Assembly (NCBI RefSeq): GCF_030161435.1
Contig: NZ_BSSV01000006.1
Coordinates: 186,001-250,000 of the forward strand
Length of the DNA stretch: 64,000 bases
Direction of reading: 5' to 3'
Origin: Thalassotalea loyana
Lineage (GTDB): Bacteria; Pseudomonadota; Gammaproteobacteria; Enterobacterales; Alteromonadaceae
Part shown: positions 36,627-48,059 of the stretch, one piece after another
Numbering within the stretch: the first letter of the stretch is position 1
Layout: each line of letters starts with the position of its first letter
Translations under genes and position numbers: made by a program
Notes under the pieces: model-generated
Told to the model about the DNA's origin: nothing
Database searches by the model: none
Seen by the model: only the letters and a program-made list of their open reading frames with translations

Positions 36627-37796
36627 TTATTCGCCTTCTAGGCCTCTTACAGGTTTCAACTGTTCCCATTCATGACAAGAAGGACATGACCAATAATGGG
36701 TCGAACTGTTAAAGCCACAATTACGACAGCTATAGCGTGGCTTCATTTTTAGGTATTCAGACACCAGTTCTCGAATAACCTGTAAGCTTTCTGATTCTTG
36801 TGGTGAGTTATTGGCGTTTAATTGCATCTTAACAAAGTGCTTAAAGCCACCGATTGTCGATCGTCTTTTTAACCCCGTCAGAATAAATTGATTTGCTTGT
36901 TCAATTTTTCCTTCTGCGCTCAAGTGTTGAACATATTTGATTAACGCACTTGTTGCGCCTGTTTCGCTATATACCTTTTTAATGAAATCAAAAAACTGTG
37001 CTTGCTCGTTATTTTGCGCATAGCAATTTTCCATCTTATCAATCACATCAGGGAAGAATTCAGTATCTTGCTGATAAATCGCCATATAGCACTGTATCGC
37101 ATGATCGTACTGTTCGTGTTGCTCGTAAATCGACGCCATCAGCCAGTTTGCACGACATGACTCCTTGTCCAGTTTAAGCGCTTGTTCTAATAGCTCGATA
37201 ACTTCAATATTATCTTCCTTAGTACACGCTTGAGTCGCAAGCTCACAATAGAAGTTCGCTAGTACATGCAATAATTTTTTATCATTCGACTTAACGATGT
37301 TTTTTTCAAAAGCGATACCTTTCTTCCAATCTTTAGTGGATTGGAAGATTTGTAATAAATACGATAACGCTTTGAGCTCATAATTTTTTGATTTGAGCAA
37401 CCTAACAAACATGGCTTCAGCTCTGTCGAACAGACCAGCGCTAAAAAAGTCTTTACCAAGCTCAAAGGCTGCTTTGTGCTTTGCTGCGTCAGGAAGGTGT
37501 TTATGTCGAACGAGGTGTTCGTGGACTTTAAGTGCCCTATCTAATTCGCCACGCTTACGAAACAAATTTGCCATTGCAAAATGGGCATCAATAGAGTCAT
37601 CTTCAACCTGCAAGGTCTCAATTAAATGCTCAATCGCCTTATCTTGCTGGTTCGATAACAGGTAGTTAATACCTTGAGAATATTTTTTTGATAAATCAGT
37701 TTTTACGCTTTGATCATTTTGTTTGATACTATTTCGCCCCATATACCAGCCATATGCAGCTGCAACTGGTAATAAGAGAAACAAGAGTTCTAGCAT
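36627..37796 (-). CDS. lapB: Lipopolysaccharide assembly protein LapB
   Basis: A 389-residue inner-membrane-anchored protein. It has one N-terminal membrane helix (about 2-18), a long run of tetratricopeptide repeats (about 35-330) and a C-terminal rubredoxin-like metal site with C357, C360, C371 and C374. In E. coli LapB works with FtsH and PbgA/YejM to control LpxC turnover and LPS level. The lapA-lapB pair, after ihfB, is conserved. The gene starts 18 bases after lapA. Confidence 0.95.
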   Translation of the reverse strand: MLELLFLLLPVAAAYGWYMGRNSIKQNDQSVKTDLSKKYSQGINYLLSNQQDKAIEHLIETLQVEDDSIDAHFAMANLFRKRGELDRALKVHEHLVRHKHLPDAAKHKAAFELGKDFFSAGLFDRAEAMFVRLLKSKNYELKALSYLLQIFQSTKDWKKGIAFEKNIVKSNDKKLLHVLANFYCELATQACTKEDNIEVIELLEQALKLDKESCRANWLMASIYEQHEQYDHAIQCYMAIYQQDTEFFPDVIDKMENCYAQNNEQAQFFDFIKKVYSETGATSALIKYVQHLSAEGKIEQANQFILTGLKRRSTIGGFKHFVKMQLNANNSPQESESLQVIRELVSEYLKMKPRYSCRNCGFNSSTHYWSCPSCHEWEQLKPVRGLEGE

Positions 37797-37814
37797 GTAA
37801 AAACCGACCTTAAA

Positions 37815-38039
37815 CTACTTTGAACGTTTTTTCATACGGCTTAATATACGCCATAAAACTGTAGTGAATATACCCAGTAAAAAACCAATAAAAGTGAATA
37901 AACTCACTGCACTAGCAACAGATATATCTGCACGAGCAATGAAATAATTTAGTGTAATTATACCGTTATTTTGGCTACCAAATGCAAATGCAATCACCAA
38001 TAAAGCAAATAATATGAGTAATGTTATCACTAAACGCAT
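37815..38039 (-). CDS. lapA: Lipopolysaccharide assembly protein A domain protein (LapA)
   Basis: A 74-residue protein with two membrane helices (about 3-21 and 40-62) and a basic tail ending RMKKRSK, the DUF1049/LapA pattern. FGSQNNGIITLNYFIARADIS is the typical loop. The start at MRLVITLL is chosen because AAGGA lies seven bases before it; the frame is open 42 bases further upstream without such a site. It is paired with lapB. Confidence 0.9.
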   Translation of the reverse strand: MRLVITLLILFALLVIAFAFGSQNNGIITLNYFIARADISVASAVSLFTFIGFLLGIFTTVLWRILSRMKKRSK

Positions 38040-38186
38040 CAAATATTCCTTATAAACCAAATGAAACACATACCTAACCAACGCAAACCATGTCGAGGCA
38101 CAAAAACAAATCTATACTGGTCTAGTTATAATGCACAGGCAAGCCCAAAGGGCGATTAAAAAGTTAATTCATTGGTATTGTATACG

Positions 38187-38218
38187 AAAAAAAACGGCAC
38201 GCTAATGCATGCCGTTTT
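38187..38218 (-). terminator. Terminator after ihfB
   Basis: On the minus strand AACGGCATGC and GCGTGCCGT pair with one G-U, followed by eight U. It isolates ihfB from lapA. Confidence 0.85.
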
Positions 38219-38234
38219 CGAAAATTCTTTACCA

Positions 38235-38525
38235 CTAAGTCAAAGAGGCGTTTACGCGCTCGCGTAACTCTTTACCTGGTTTGAAATGTGGAACATATTT
38301 GCCGGTCAATTCAACCGATTCCCCTGTTTTAGGGTTTCTACCAACGCGTGGCGCACGATAATGCAAAGAAAAACTACCAAAGCCTCTGATTTCAATACGC
38401 TCACCTTTAGATAAAGTTTGCGCCATCATTTCTAAAATTTCTTTTATAGAAGACTCTACCTCTTTTGGAGATAAATGAGTTAAAGAATCTGTTAATCTTT
38501 CAATGAGTTCTGATTTGGTCATCAC
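38235..38525 (-). CDS. ihfB: Integration host factor subunit beta
   Basis: A 96-residue DNA-bending histone-like protein. [10 protein letters not shown] at the N-terminus and [21 protein letters not shown] near 47-67, with the intercalating proline in the beta arm, identify the beta subunit. The rpsA-ihfB linkage is conserved. It lies behind an attenuator-like hairpin. Confidence 0.97.
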   Translation of the reverse strand: MMTKSELIERLTDSLTHLSPKEVESSIKEILEMMAQTLSKGERIEIRGFGSFSLHYRAPRVGRNPKTGESVELTGKYVPHFKPGKELRERVNASLT

Positions 38526-38560
38526 GACCCTCCAGTGTCTTATCTATGTGCCAAAATGGT

Positions 38561-38587
38561 AAAAGAGAGAGCGCATGGCTCTCTCTT
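38561..38587 (-). terminator. Terminator or attenuator between rpsA and ihfB
   Basis: AGAGAGAGC and GCTCTCTCT pair as nine bases around a five-base loop, followed on the minus strand by four U. It lies ten bases past the rpsA stop. Confidence 0.75.
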
Positions 38588-38597
38588 CGACTAACTA

Positions 38598-40262
38598 TTA
38601 ACCTTTAGCGTTTTTGAATGCTTCAGCCATTGCATTTGCAAAGCCAGCATCATCAGCTTGGTTTAAGTTGTCCATTGCTTGACGCTCGTCAGCTTGGTCT
38701 TTAGCTTTGATTGATAAGCTGATAGTGCGGTTCTTACGATCTACACCAACAAACTTAGCTTCAACACTGTCACCAACGCTTAACTCACTAGTTGCGTCTT
38801 CAACACGGTCACGAGAGATGTCAGCTACACGGATGTAACCTTCAACGCCTTCTGCTAATTCAATCTTAGCACCTTTAGCGTCAACTTCAACTACTGTACC
38901 AGTAACAATTGCACCTTTCTTAGTTGCAGTTGTGTAGTTGTTGAACGGATCGTCTTCAGTTTGCTTAACGCCTAATGAGATACGCTCACGCTCTGGGTCA
39001 ACTTGTAATACAACAGCTGAGATTTCGTCACCTTTCTTGTAATCACGTACAGCTTCTTCGCCGCCGTTCCAAGAAATGTCAGATAAGTGAACTAAACCGT
39101 CGATGCCACCTTCAAGACCGATGAAGATACCGAAGTCAGTGATTGACTTGATCTTACCAGAAACTTTGTCGCCTTTAGTGAAGTTTTGAGCGAATGCTTC
39201 CCAAGGATTTTGGATACATTGCTTAAGACCTAATGAAATACGACGACGTTCTTCGTCAATTTCAAGAACCATAACTTCAACTTCGTCACCTAAGTTAACA
39301 ACTTTAGATGGGTGGATGTTCTTGTTAGTCCAATCCATTTCAGAAACGTGAACTAAACCTTCAACGCCTTCTTGGATCTCAACGAAACAACCGTAGTCAG
39401 TTAAGTTAGTAACACGACCAGTTAGCTTAGCGCCTTCTGGGTAACGGTTAGCAATTGCTACCCATGGATCTTCGCCTAATTGCTTCATACCTAATGAAAC
39501 ACGAGTGCGCTCACGGTCGAACTTAAGAACTTTAACTTGAATCTCGTCACCAACGTTAACGATTTCACTTGGGTGCTTAACACGCTTCCAAGCCATGTCA
39601 GTGATGTGAAGAAGACCATCGATACCGCCTAAGTCTACGAATGCACCGTAGTCTGTTAAGTTCTTAACGATACCTTTAACTTCTTGACCTTCTTGTAGAG
39701 ATTCTAATAGTGCGTCACGCTCTACGCTGCTTTCTGATTCGATAACAGCACGACGAGAAACAACAACGTTATTACGCTTTTGGTCAAGCTTAATAACTTT
39801 GAATTCTAAATCTTTACCTTCAAGGTGTGCAGTGTCACGTACTGGACGTACGTCTACTAATGAACCTGGTAAGAAAGCACGAATGTTGCTAACTTCAACT
39901 GTGAAGCCGCCTTTAACTTTACCGTTGATAACACCGATAACAGTTTCTTTTTCTTCGTATGCTTTTTCAAGTACTTGCCAAGCTTCGTGACGTTTTGCTT
40001 TTTCACGAGAAAGGATAGTTTCACCGAAACCGTCATCTGTCGCGTCTAACGCTACATCAATTTCGTCACCAACATTGATTTCTACTTCACCAGCAGAGTT
40101 TTTGAATTGGTCAATTGAGATTACAGACTCAGACTTAAGGCCAGCATCAACTAAAACGTTGTCTTTGTTGATTTGTACTACAGTACCCTTGATGATTGAA
40201 CCAGGGCGTGTTTCGATTTCTTGTAAACTTTCTTCGAAAAGTTGTGCAAAATTTTCAGTCAT
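38598..40262 (-). CDS. rpsA: 30S ribosomal protein S1
   Basis: A 554-residue protein with six S1 OB-fold repeats; the third to sixth show the usual G-x-FV-L/I-x-G-GxxGLVHxSD pattern (for example [17 protein letters not shown] and [18 protein letters not shown]). S1 unwinds and feeds mRNA to the ribosome. E. coli S1 has 557 residues, so this is complete. It is between cmk and ihfB in the conserved order and probably autoregulated at its own leader. Confidence 0.98.
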   Translation of the reverse strand: MTENFAQLFEESLQEIETRPGSIIKGTVVQINKDNVLVDAGLKSESVISIDQFKNSAGEVEINVGDEIDVALDATDDGFGETILSREKAKRHEAWQVLEKAYEEKETVIGVINGKVKGGFTVEVSNIRAFLPGSLVDVRPVRDTAHLEGKDLEFKVIKLDQKRNNVVVSRRAVIESESSVERDALLESLQEGQEVKGIVKNLTDYGAFVDLGGIDGLLHITDMAWKRVKHPSEIVNVGDEIQVKVLKFDRERTRVSLGMKQLGEDPWVAIANRYPEGAKLTGRVTNLTDYGCFVEIQEGVEGLVHVSEMDWTNKNIHPSKVVNLGDEVEVMVLEIDEERRRISLGLKQCIQNPWEAFAQNFTKGDKVSGKIKSITDFGIFIGLEGGIDGLVHLSDISWNGGEEAVRDYKKGDEISAVVLQVDPERERISLGVKQTEDDPFNNYTTATKKGAIVTGTVVEVDAKGAKIELAEGVEGYIRVADISRDRVEDATSELSVGDSVEAKFVGVDRKNRTISLSIKAKDQADERQAMDNLNQADDAGFANAMAEAFKNAKG

Positions 40263-40360
40263 AATGTTTTATGAACTCTAATAAGTAATCCAATCAACGT
40301 CATTGTTTCATGGGGTTGTTAATAAAACTTAAAGCATCCTTACCTTAAGTAAAAAGTATT

Positions 40361-41038
40361 TTACGCTAATTTTTCATTAACATACGAAAGCATTTTATTG
40401 ACAACTTCATCAATAGAAAGCCCAGTAGAATCAATGATTAACGCATCTTCTGCCGGCACTAAAGGCGCGACTTTGCGATTCTGATCGCGCTCGTCACGAG
40501 CTTTAATGTCTTCCAAAAGGCGCCCGATATTAACATCAAAGCCCTTTTCTTTCAACTGTTGGAAACGTCTTTGCGCGCGCTCTTCTGCACTTGCAGTTAA
40601 GAATATTTTAACTGGTGCGTCGGTAAACACGACAGTTCCCATGTCTCGGCCATCAGCCACTAAGCCTGGAAGTGTACGAAACGCTCGTTGTCTGCGAAGC
40701 AAAGCTTCACGAATACGAGGAAACGCTGCGATTTTAGAAGCAAGTTCACCAACCTCTTCTTGACGAATCGTCTTGGTAACATCCTCGCCTTCTAAGACCA
40801 CTTTTACTTGGTCACCGCAAACTTCAAATTGCACATCTAAGTGAGATGCAATCGGAATAAGTGGCTCTTCTTCTTCCACACCAATTTGGTGATGTTGTGT
40901 TGCTACCGCAAGTACGCGATAAATTGCACCACTATCTAATAAATGCCAGCCTAGCTGCTCTGCGACAATTTTAGCAGCTGTCCCTTTACCTGCGCCACTA
41001 GGGCCATCAATGGTGATAACTGGAACGCTTTCCTGCAT
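40361..41038 (-). CDS. cmk: Cytidylate kinase
   Basis: A 225-residue P-loop kinase that phosphorylates CMP and dCMP. The P-loop [12 protein letters not shown] is at 13-24; [20 protein letters not shown] near 125-144 and [14 protein letters not shown] near 153-166 (LID) are diagnostic. It precedes rpsA by about 100 bases, as in E. coli. Confidence 0.96.
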   Translation of the reverse strand: MQESVPVITIDGPSGAGKGTAAKIVAEQLGWHLLDSGAIYRVLAVATQHHQIGVEEEEPLIPIASHLDVQFEVCGDQVKVVLEGEDVTKTIRQEEVGELASKIAAFPRIREALLRRQRAFRTLPGLVADGRDMGTVVFTDAPVKIFLTASAEERAQRRFQQLKEKGFDVNIGRLLEDIKARDERDQNRKVAPLVPAEDALIIDSTGLSIDEVVNKMLSYVNEKLA

Positions 41039-41381
41039 ACATTTTTCTCCTAATGCCGAAAATTCGGCGCATTATACGGCATTTAAACAGCAAAATCTCA
41101 ACAAAAATCATCCTGTAACAAAATAATCATTGATCGAGCACAAGGAGTTAATCATTCATAAACAAAAGGTTAATACCGACCCCATTAAGTTATTACACGA
41201 CGTAGAGCGTTATCTCAGTGGCAGTAACAACATAGATTTCTTTGGCGTAGTTGTTTTCTACGTTAATTAATTAGGGCAGTTAATGTTTCTGTGATGAGCT
41301 CCTAATGGGTGTGTTTTAAAGGGATTGTATAAGCTAATACAAATCCCTTAACCTTTTTATCGAAAGCTCTTAGGTATAGTA
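41039..41381. other. Spacer between aroA and cmk
   Basis: It holds the aroA terminator-like hairpin (41318-41350) and a GCCGAAAATTCGGC palindrome near the cmk start. A TTG-initiated plus-strand frame of 46 codons (41130-41270) is open but has no ribosome-binding site, so it is not called as a gene. Confidence 0.5.
41318..41350 (-). terminator. Hairpin after aroA
   Basis: AAAGGGATTGTAT and ATACAAATCCCTT pair with one bulged base around a short loop; on the minus strand TTTAAAA follows. Moderate terminator. Confidence 0.6.
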
Positions 41382-42662
41382 CTAAAGCGAGACTTCAGCA
41401 AGTTTATCGAAGTAATCAGGGAACGTTTTTGCTGTGCAACCTGGATCATTGATCGTTACCTGTGTATCGCTTAATGCTACAAGCGAAAAGCACATGGCAA
41501 TTCTATGGTCGTTGTAGGTATCAATTGCTGCATGGGTCAACTGCTCTGGTGGTGTTACTGTAATAAAATCATCGCCTTCAATCACTTCTGCACCAACTTT
41601 ACGTAACTCTGTTGCCATCGCATTTAAACGATCAGTTTCTTTTACTCGCCAGTTATAAATATTGCGTATACTTGTTGTCCCTTTAGCAAACAATGCAGTA
41701 GTCGCAATCGTCATGGCAGCATCTGGAATATGATTCATGTCCATATCAACAGCGGTCAATGCTCTGCCCTTAACAGTAATTGACTCATCATGCCAAATCA
41801 CTTCCGCGCCCATTTTTTCGAGAACATCGGCGAAATGTTTGTCGCCTTGAACGCTTAACTTACCAACACCATGTACAGTCACCTCTCCGCCTTTAATTGC
41901 ACCGGCAGCTAAGAAATAAGATGCTGAAGAGGCATCGCCTTCTACCATATATTTGTCTGGCGCTTGATACGATTGCTTACCCGTAACATTGAATGACTGG
42001 TAATTATTGTTTTCAACCTTAACACCAAATCGTTCCATGATATTCAAGGTAATATCAATATAAGGTTTAGACACTAATTCACCATCAATCAGAATCTCTG
42101 TATCTGTCTCTAAAAGTGGCGCTACCATTAATATGGCAGTAAGGAATTGACTTGATATAGAACCGTCAATTGAGACTTTATCTCCTCCCAATTGGGTACC
42201 CGTAATTTTAACTGGAGGGTATTCTTTACTTTCCAAATATTCGACATTTGCATTTAATTGATTTAACGCGTCAACCAAGTGACCAATTGGACGTTCTTTC
42301 ATACGTGGCTCACCCGTTAAGACAAACTCGCCTTGACTTGCAGCTAATGCAGCACACAAAGGACGCATAGCCGTACCAGCATTACCTAGATACAACTCAA
42401 CAGGAGCATCAACACTAAATAAACCGTTATTACCAACAACAGTGCATTCAGTGCCACAATCACTTAATGTGTAATCAACACCCAATAACTTAAGTGCATT
42501 CAACATGTGATTGATGTCGTCGCTCACTAACAGGTTAGTAATTTTTGTTGTGCCATTTGCAAGTGCAGCAATTAATAGTGCTCGGTTAGATAAGCTTTTT
42601 GAGCCTGGTAAAAATACTTCACCGTTAATTTTATTAATTGGATCTAATGTTAATTGCTTCAC
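41382..42662 (-). CDS. aroA: 3-phosphoshikimate 1-carboxyvinyltransferase (EPSP synthase)
   Basis: A 426-residue enzyme of the shikimate pathway that joins PEP to shikimate 3-phosphate. [12 protein letters not shown] near 19-30 and [10 protein letters not shown] near 94-103 are the class I signatures. I start it at the GTG at 42662 (product begins with [10 protein letters not shown] after Met), one base after the serC stop, because this gives the E. coli-like length and AGGAG lies ten bases upstream. A TTG 21 bases earlier would overlap serC. Confidence 0.95.
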   Translation of the reverse strand: MKQLTLDPINKINGEVFLPGSKSLSNRALLIAALANGTTKITNLLVSDDINHMLNALKLLGVDYTLSDCGTECTVVGNNGLFSVDAPVELYLGNAGTAMRPLCAALAASQGEFVLTGEPRMKERPIGHLVDALNQLNANVEYLESKEYPPVKITGTQLGGDKVSIDGSISSQFLTAILMVAPLLETDTEILIDGELVSKPYIDITLNIMERFGVKVENNNYQSFNVTGKQSYQAPDKYMVEGDASSASYFLAAGAIKGGEVTVHGVGKLSVQGDKHFADVLEKMGAEVIWHDESITVKGRALTAVDMDMNHIPDAAMTIATTALFAKGTTSIRNIYNWRVKETDRLNAMATELRKVGAEVIEGDDFITVTPPEQLTHAAIDTYNDHRIAMCFSLVALSDTQVTINDPGCTAKTFPDYFDKLAEVSL

Positions 42663-42663
42663 T

Positions 42664-43749
42664 TTATTTATTCTCCTGCTCAAACTTCTTCATAAATGTA
42701 ATCAATGCTTCAACACCTTCTACCGGCATAGCGTTATAGATACTGGCACGCATTCCACCAACACTTCTATGACCTTTTAACGCTAATAAATCAGCATCTT
42801 CAGACTGCTGAAGAAAAGCATTATTTAAACTCTCGTCTTTTAGCCAAAATGGTACGTTCATACGGCTGCGGTTTTCAGCTGAAATCGTGTTAATGTAGAA
42901 GTCACTTTGATCGATAAATTGGTAGAGCTTTTGTGCTTTTTCAATATTTTTCGCTTCAACTGCGCTTACACCACCTAAGTTTTTCAACCACTGAAAAACC
43001 AAACCTGCCAAATACCATGCATAGGTTGGTGGCGTGTTAAACATCGATTCTTTTTCTGCCGTAATCGTGTAATCGAGTACTGCTGGTGTTGTTTTACGGG
43101 CATTGCCTAGCAAATCGTCACGAATAATGACCAAGGTTAAACCTGATGGTCCAATATTTTTTTGTGCTCCCGCATAAATAACACCAAATTTACTGATATC
43201 AATGGGACGTGACAAAATCGTCGACGACATATCTGCGACTAAAGGCACACCGTTAGTCTCTGGGACATCAAACATTTCAATACCGTCTACCGTTTCGTTT
43301 GGACAGTAGTGAACGTAGGCTGCATCGGGATTTAATCCCCATGTGGTTGGGCAAGTGACACACTTTTCACCATTGTGCTCTTCAACGGCTTCAATCACAT
43401 TAATGTCGCCATAATGCTTAGCTTCTGCGACAGCTGATTTTGACCAAGAACCGGTGACTAAATAATCAGCACTATTGTCTTTAGGTAATAAGTTCATCGG
43501 CACTGCTGAAAACTGCCCACGTCCACCGCCGTGACAAAATAAGACTTTATAATTATCTGGGATGTTGAGTAGTTCACGTAAGTCTTGCTCTGCTTGCGTT
43601 GCAACAGCAATAAACTCAGGACTACGGTGGCTAAGTTCCATTACTGAAACACCAAGCCCCTGCCAATTTACGAGTTCTTCCTGTGCTTTTGCCATAACCG
43701 GTTTCGGCAACATTGCTGGACCTGCACAAAAATTATAAACACCAGACAT
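42664..43749 (-). CDS. serC: Phosphoserine aminotransferase
   Basis: A 361-residue PLP aminotransferase for serine and pyridoxine synthesis. The PLP lysine lies in [10 protein letters not shown] near 195-204; FCAGPAMLP near 7-15 and the late [16 protein letters not shown] near 333-348 are typical. The serC-aroA junction is a one-base gap, so translation is probably coupled. The gyrA terminator separates it from gyrA. Confidence 0.96.
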   Translation of the reverse strand: MSGVYNFCAGPAMLPKPVMAKAQEELVNWQGLGVSVMELSHRSPEFIAVATQAEQDLRELLNIPDNYKVLFCHGGGRGQFSAVPMNLLPKDNSADYLVTGSWSKSAVAEAKHYGDINVIEAVEEHNGEKCVTCPTTWGLNPDAAYVHYCPNETVDGIEMFDVPETNGVPLVADMSSTILSRPIDISKFGVIYAGAQKNIGPSGLTLVIIRDDLLGNARKTTPAVLDYTITAEKESMFNTPPTYAWYLAGLVFQWLKNLGGVSAVEAKNIEKAQKLYQFIDQSDFYINTISAENRSRMNVPFWLKDESLNNAFLQQSEDADLLALKGHRSVGGMRASIYNAMPVEGVEALITFMKKFEQENK

Positions 43750-43830
43750 TTAGTTAATTTCCTTACTTGATCAGTTATATCTATTAATAAAACTACGGAT
43801 AGACTATTTATTCTAATTTCTTATTTTTCG

Positions 43831-43862
43831 AAAAAAAATGGGCGGATATACCGCCCATTTCT
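43831..43862 (-). terminator. Terminator after gyrA
   Basis: ATGGGCGG and CCGCCCAT pair around a five-base loop; on the minus strand eight U follow. Confidence 0.9.
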
Positions 43863-43879
43863 ATTCTGATTTTAGGCGC

Positions 43880-46615
43880 TTAGGCATCGCCCTCTGCTGA
43901 GTCGTCTTGTGATGCTTCAGATGCCGAAGTATCTGTTGCTTCAACAGCTTCAGATGCCGAAGTATCTGTTGCTTCAACAGCTTCAGTACCTTGCTCTATT
44001 TCACCTTCGATAACTTCATCAGTTTCTTCAATTTCATCAATTCGTTGAAGTGCAACAACATGCTCATCGTCAGCAGTACGAATTAGGCGAACACCTTGTG
44101 TGTTACGACCAATAACGCTCACTTCATTAACACGTGTACGAACTAACGTACCGCTATCAGTGATCATCATGATTTCATCGTTTTCTTCAACTTGCACTGC
44201 GCCAACAACTTTACCATTACGCTCGCTAACTTTAATTGATACAACACCCTTAGTCGCACGACTCTTCGCCGGATATTCTTCAATTGCGGTACGCTTACCG
44301 TAGCCGTTTTCAGTCACTGTTAGTACAGGGCCATCATTCTTAGGAACGATGAGAGAAACAACTTTTTGGCCTTCTTCGAGGTTAATACCACGAACACCTG
44401 TTGCAGTACGCCCCATCGGACGTAGTGCTAACAACTCTTCACCCGTTTCAGGGTCAAGTTTTACCGCACCTGTTTCACTATCGCGTTGTTTCTCGTTAAA
44501 GCGAACAACTTTACCTTCGTCAGAGAACAACATAATGTCATTCTCGCCATTCGTGATATCAACACCGATTAACGTGTCATCATCACGAAGATTTAAGGCA
44601 ATAATACCGTTAGCACGTTGGTTTGAGTATGCCGTTAAAGGCGTTTTCTTAACCGTACCAGAGGCGGTTGCCATGATAATGTACTTATCTTCTTCGTATT
44701 CACGTACAGGTAAAATAGCCGTAATACGCTCGTCTGATTCTAACGGTAATAAGTTAACAATTGGACGACCACGCGCCGTACGACTTGCTAAAGGTAACTG
44801 GTAAACTTTCAACCAGTACAACTTGCCACGGTTAGAGAAACATAAAATCGTGTCGTGAGTATTTGCAACAAGTAGACGTTCGATGAAATCTTCATCTTTC
44901 ATCTTAGTTGCCGCTTTACCCTTACCACCACGACGTTGCGCTTCATAATCTGTAAGTGCTTGATATTTGACGTAACCTTCGTGTGAAAGTGTTACGACAA
45001 CATCTTCTTCATTGATTAAGTCTTCTAATGAAATATCGTGAGAAGCAGAAGTAATTTCTGTACGACGCTCGTCACCAAAATCAGCCTTGATGACTTCAAG
45101 CTCTTCTTTGATTACTTCCATCAGGCGCGCTGGGCTTTCAAGAATATGCAATAGCTCTGCGATCAAGTCTAATAACTCTTTGTACTCGCTTAGAATCTTT
45201 TCATGTTCCATACCTGACAACTTGTAAAGTTGTAGGTCAACAATCGCTTTTGCTTGCTCTGGTGTTAAATAGTAAAGACCGTCACGAATACCATATTGTG
45301 GCTCTAACCACTCTGGACGCGCCGCATCGTTACCGGCAGTTTCAAGCATGCCTTGAACATTACCTAACGCCCATCCTTGAGAAACCAATTTCTCTTCAGC
45401 TTCTTTACGGTTTGCAGAGCTTTTAACGAGTTCAATAACCGGATCGATATTCGCTAAAGCAATTGATAAGCCTTCTAAGATATGCGCTCTGTCACGTGCT
45501 TTACGTAATTCAAAGATAGTACGGCGAGTCACAACTTCACGGCGGTGAAGCAAGAACGCTTCAAGCATTTCTTTTAGGTTAAATAGCTTAGGTTGGCCAT
45601 CTGCTAAGGCAACCATGTTCAAACCGAAAGACACCTGCATTTGTGTTAGTTTATATAAGTTGTTTAATACAACTTCACCAACATCACCACGCTTAACTTC
45701 GATAACCATACGCATACCGTCTTTATCAGACTCGTCACGTAAGGCCGAAATACCTTCAAGGCGTTTGTCTTTAACTAACTCAGCCATTTTTTCAATCAGG
45801 CGAGCTTTGTTTACTTGGTATGGAAGTTCGTGAACAACAATGGTTTCTTTACCTGTGCTCTCGTTAACTTCAATTTCTGCACGTGCGCGGATTTTTATTT
45901 TACCGCGGCCTGTCTTGTAGGCTTCGACAATACCGGCTTTACCACTGATAATACCTTCTGTAGGGAAATCAGGACCAGGGATGTGTTCCATCAACTCATC
46001 GATCGTTAGATCATTATTATCGATAAGTGCTAAACAACCATTGATCACCTCAGTTAAATTGTGAGGCGGTATGTTTGTTGCCATACCTACGGCAATACCA
46101 GACGTACCATTAACGAGTAAGTTAGGAATTCGAGTAGGCATTACTGCAGGAATTTGTTCCGTACCGTCATAGTTCGGTACAAAATCTACCGTTTCTTTTT
46201 CGAGGTCAGCAAGAATAGAATGCGAGATTTTCGCCATTCTAATTTCCGTGTAACGCATTGCTGCCGCTGAATCACCATCAACAGAACCAAAGTTACCTTG
46301 ACCATCTACTAACATGTAACGTAGTGAGAATGGTTGCGCCATACGTACAATAGTGTCGTATACAGCAGTGTCACCATGTGGGTGATATTTACCAATTACG
46401 TCACCTACTACACGAGCAGACTTTTTATATGGTTTGTTGTAATCGTTGCCAAGTACATTCATTGCGTATAATACACGTCTATGTACTGGTTTTAAGCCGT
46501 CACGTACATCTGGTAACGCACGACCAACAATTACACTCATTGCGTAGTCTAGATATGAACTTTTTAGCTCATCTTCTATGTTGACTGGAACAATCTCTTT
46601 TGCCAGATCGGTCAT
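43880..46615 (-). CDS. gyrA: DNA gyrase subunit A
   Basis: A 911-residue type II topoisomerase subunit. The DNA-cleaving tyrosine is Y122 (RYTEIRM), the quinolone-determining stretch reads [10 protein letters not shown] with threonine at 83 and aspartate at 87, and the GyrA box QRRGGKG lies near 560 in front of the beta-pinwheel. Threonine at 83 is natural in some genera such as Pseudomonas and need not mean resistance. The acidic tail carries a direct repeat of [11 protein letters not shown] coded by a 33-base tandem duplication, which partly explains the extra length compared with E. coli (875). Confidence 0.97.
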   Translation of the reverse strand: MTDLAKEIVPVNIEDELKSSYLDYAMSVIVGRALPDVRDGLKPVHRRVLYAMNVLGNDYNKPYKKSARVVGDVIGKYHPHGDTAVYDTIVRMAQPFSLRYMLVDGQGNFGSVDGDSAAAMRYTEIRMAKISHSILADLEKETVDFVPNYDGTEQIPAVMPTRIPNLLVNGTSGIAVGMATNIPPHNLTEVINGCLALIDNNDLTIDELMEHIPGPDFPTEGIISGKAGIVEAYKTGRGKIKIRARAEIEVNESTGKETIVVHELPYQVNKARLIEKMAELVKDKRLEGISALRDESDKDGMRMVIEVKRGDVGEVVLNNLYKLTQMQVSFGLNMVALADGQPKLFNLKEMLEAFLLHRREVVTRRTIFELRKARDRAHILEGLSIALANIDPVIELVKSSANRKEAEEKLVSQGWALGNVQGMLETAGNDAARPEWLEPQYGIRDGLYYLTPEQAKAIVDLQLYKLSGMEHEKILSEYKELLDLIAELLHILESPARLMEVIKEELEVIKADFGDERRTEITSASHDISLEDLINEEDVVVTLSHEGYVKYQALTDYEAQRRGGKGKAATKMKDEDFIERLLVANTHDTILCFSNRGKLYWLKVYQLPLASRTARGRPIVNLLPLESDERITAILPVREYEEDKYIIMATASGTVKKTPLTAYSNQRANGIIALNLRDDDTLIGVDITNGENDIMLFSDEGKVVRFNEKQRDSETGAVKLDPETGEELLALRPMGRTATGVRGINLEEGQKVVSLIVPKNDGPVLTVTENGYGKRTAIEEYPAKSRATKGVVSIKVSERNGKVVGAVQVEENDEIMMITDSGTLVRTRVNEVSVIGRNTQGVRLIRTADDEHVVALQRIDEIEETDEVIEGEIEQGTEAVEATDTSASEAVEATDTSASEASQDDSAEGDA
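43914..43979. repeat. Tandem 33-base duplication in the gyrA tail
   Basis: Two identical 33-base units, 43914-43946 and 43947-43979, followed by a partial third. Being a multiple of three, it keeps the frame and adds 11 residues in the acidic C-terminal tail. Confidence 0.9.
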
Positions 46616-47034
46616 AAATAGATGGTATCCCTAAATACTGAAAAATTTCGAAATTTTTATAATTTTATGTAATGGGCATGGTAACACAAAAAAGTGCTAT
46701 GCCACACTCAAAATAGACAACCATTTTGTACTGGATTACCGCGTATTTCAAGCCCCTATTTCGTTGTTCAGTTCTTATACATAATATATTGATTTTTAAA
46801 TAATAATTTGACTCCACAATTTTGTAATTTTTTTAAAGATTGTAATTAATAAAAATTATGGTTCAAAAATCAAACAAAGCGATCAATTTTGATATTTTAT
46901 TACCTTACGGTTAACGCAGTTACAAACTGCAACATTGATTTAACAAAGGCTCACAATAAACACCAATGGTATCAAGTAAACTTAATGCATAGAGAAACCG
47001 TAAATACGATCAAACAATGCCCAAAGGAACGCTT
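46616..47034. other. Divergent spacer between gyrA and a small gene
   Basis: AT-rich region of 419 bases. Several weak promoter-like pairs face gyrA (for example TTGAAA with CAAAAT 17 bases on), but none is decisive. No coding frame or clear repeat was seen. Confidence 0.4.
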
Positions 47035-47289
47035 ATGAACACGACAACTGAGAATCGATTAGTGACTGTAATTTATTATGAAGAAGCGTCACTCATGATT
47101 AAACACGATGTCCAAACATTCGAAGTGTCGCCCGGTGGACGCGTTGTGCTGCCTATGCAGTACAAACAAGGCAAGTCAGTCATTGCAGTCTGCGAGGGGA
47201 GAATAAATTTACTTAATAAGATGGGCGATAGAGTTTTGCCTGCAAACAAAACAGAAATGAAAGACCAGGCAGATCTTTCATTCCATTAA
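47035..47289 (+). CDS. Small conserved-type hypothetical protein (TIGR02922-like)
   Basis: An 84-residue protein beginning MNTTTENRLVTVIYYEE. The core (VTVIYYEEASLMIKHDV, then SPGGRVVLPMQYKQGKSVIA and a CEG tripeptide) resembles my memory of the TIGR02922 family of short unknown proteins from Colwellia and relatives; this link is tentative. It has no signal peptide or membrane helix. The start is set at 47035 because AAAGGA lies six bases upstream, rather than 18 bases earlier. It converges with the Mpo1-like gene. Confidence 0.7.
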   Translation: MNTTTENRLVTVIYYEEASLMIKHDVQTFEVSPGGRVVLPMQYKQGKSVIAVCEGRINLLNKMGDRVLPANKTEMKDQADLSFH

Positions 47290-47300
47290 CATGTTTGTTG

Positions 47301-47834
47301 TTAGGCTGCTTTAGCCTTTTCAAAAGCACGACGCTTATCACGTGCGATATCGGTCACTTCTTGTTCCATTTCTTTGTTAATACCTAACGCAAAAACAACC
47401 TCAGAAACTAAAAACAAAGGGCCGATAAGTAGTTGGTTTAAATCATCAACAAAAGCAGGTTTTGCTTTCTCGTATGCGTGACCAACAAACTGGATAATCC
47501 AACCAATAACAAAAATACCTAAAGCCATCCAGCCTGCATGAGGTAACACACTAATTTGCGTTGCCGCCCAATATACTGGCGCAAATAACAACGTCGCGAT
47601 TAATCCGATTTTTATATCTAAGACTAAATAGTAGAGCACAACAAACAAAGCGATAATTGGCATTAATGGTAATGTGATTTCATTGGACTCTGAACGCCAA
47701 GTAATTGTCAGCATATTAACTAACACCATGACCGACATCACAATTAATGGAACACCGAAAAAATGCGTACGCACGTTTTTCTTATTTAAATGCACACTTT
47801 TGTACGTCGAAAGTTGATCAATTATAGACTTCAT
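47301..47834 (-). CDS. Mpo1-like (DUF962/YGL010w) membrane protein
   Basis: A 177-residue inner-membrane protein with four hydrophobic segments. The paired histidine motifs of the Mpo1 family are present: HFFGVPLI near 24-31 and HAGWMALGIFVIGWIIQFVG followed by HAYEKAKPAF near 98-127. Yeast Mpo1 is an iron-dependent dioxygenase that shortens 2-hydroxy fatty acids; the bacterial role is not established, so function is inference from the fold. It is monocistronic. Confidence 0.82.
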   Translation of the reverse strand: MKSIIDQLSTYKSVHLNKKNVRTHFFGVPLIVMSVMVLVNMLTITWRSESNEITLPLMPIIALFVVLYYLVLDIKIGLIATLLFAPVYWAATQISVLPHAGWMALGIFVIGWIIQFVGHAYEKAKPAFVDDLNQLLIGPLFLVSEVVFALGINKEMEQEVTDIARDKRRAFEKAKAA

Positions 47835-48059
47835 AACTCACCTGTTGATTTATATTTATTGTAATTATTATTTATTTTAACTCATCTGACCATTATACAG
47901 ATTTAATTAATTATTTATACAGTTCAGCGCTTCTTCAGGGAAGTTAGAACAATGCAAATTGATACAGGTGTAGTCATTCTCCATCAAAACAATTTGCACA
48001 GTTACCACTTTTCTAACGAGCTTCCGAATGGCGAGTTTAAATAGTTAGTGTAATTGGTA

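Noticed and set aside
41130-41270. Plus-strand 46-codon frame between aroA and cmk starting with TTG
   Set aside because: No ribosome-binding site, rare start codon, no recognisable sequence, and it overlaps the region expected to hold the cmk promoter.
44349-44804. Plus-strand 151-codon frame antisense to gyrA
   Set aside because: Long only because of codon bias in gyrA; composition is serine/arginine-rich and not protein-like.
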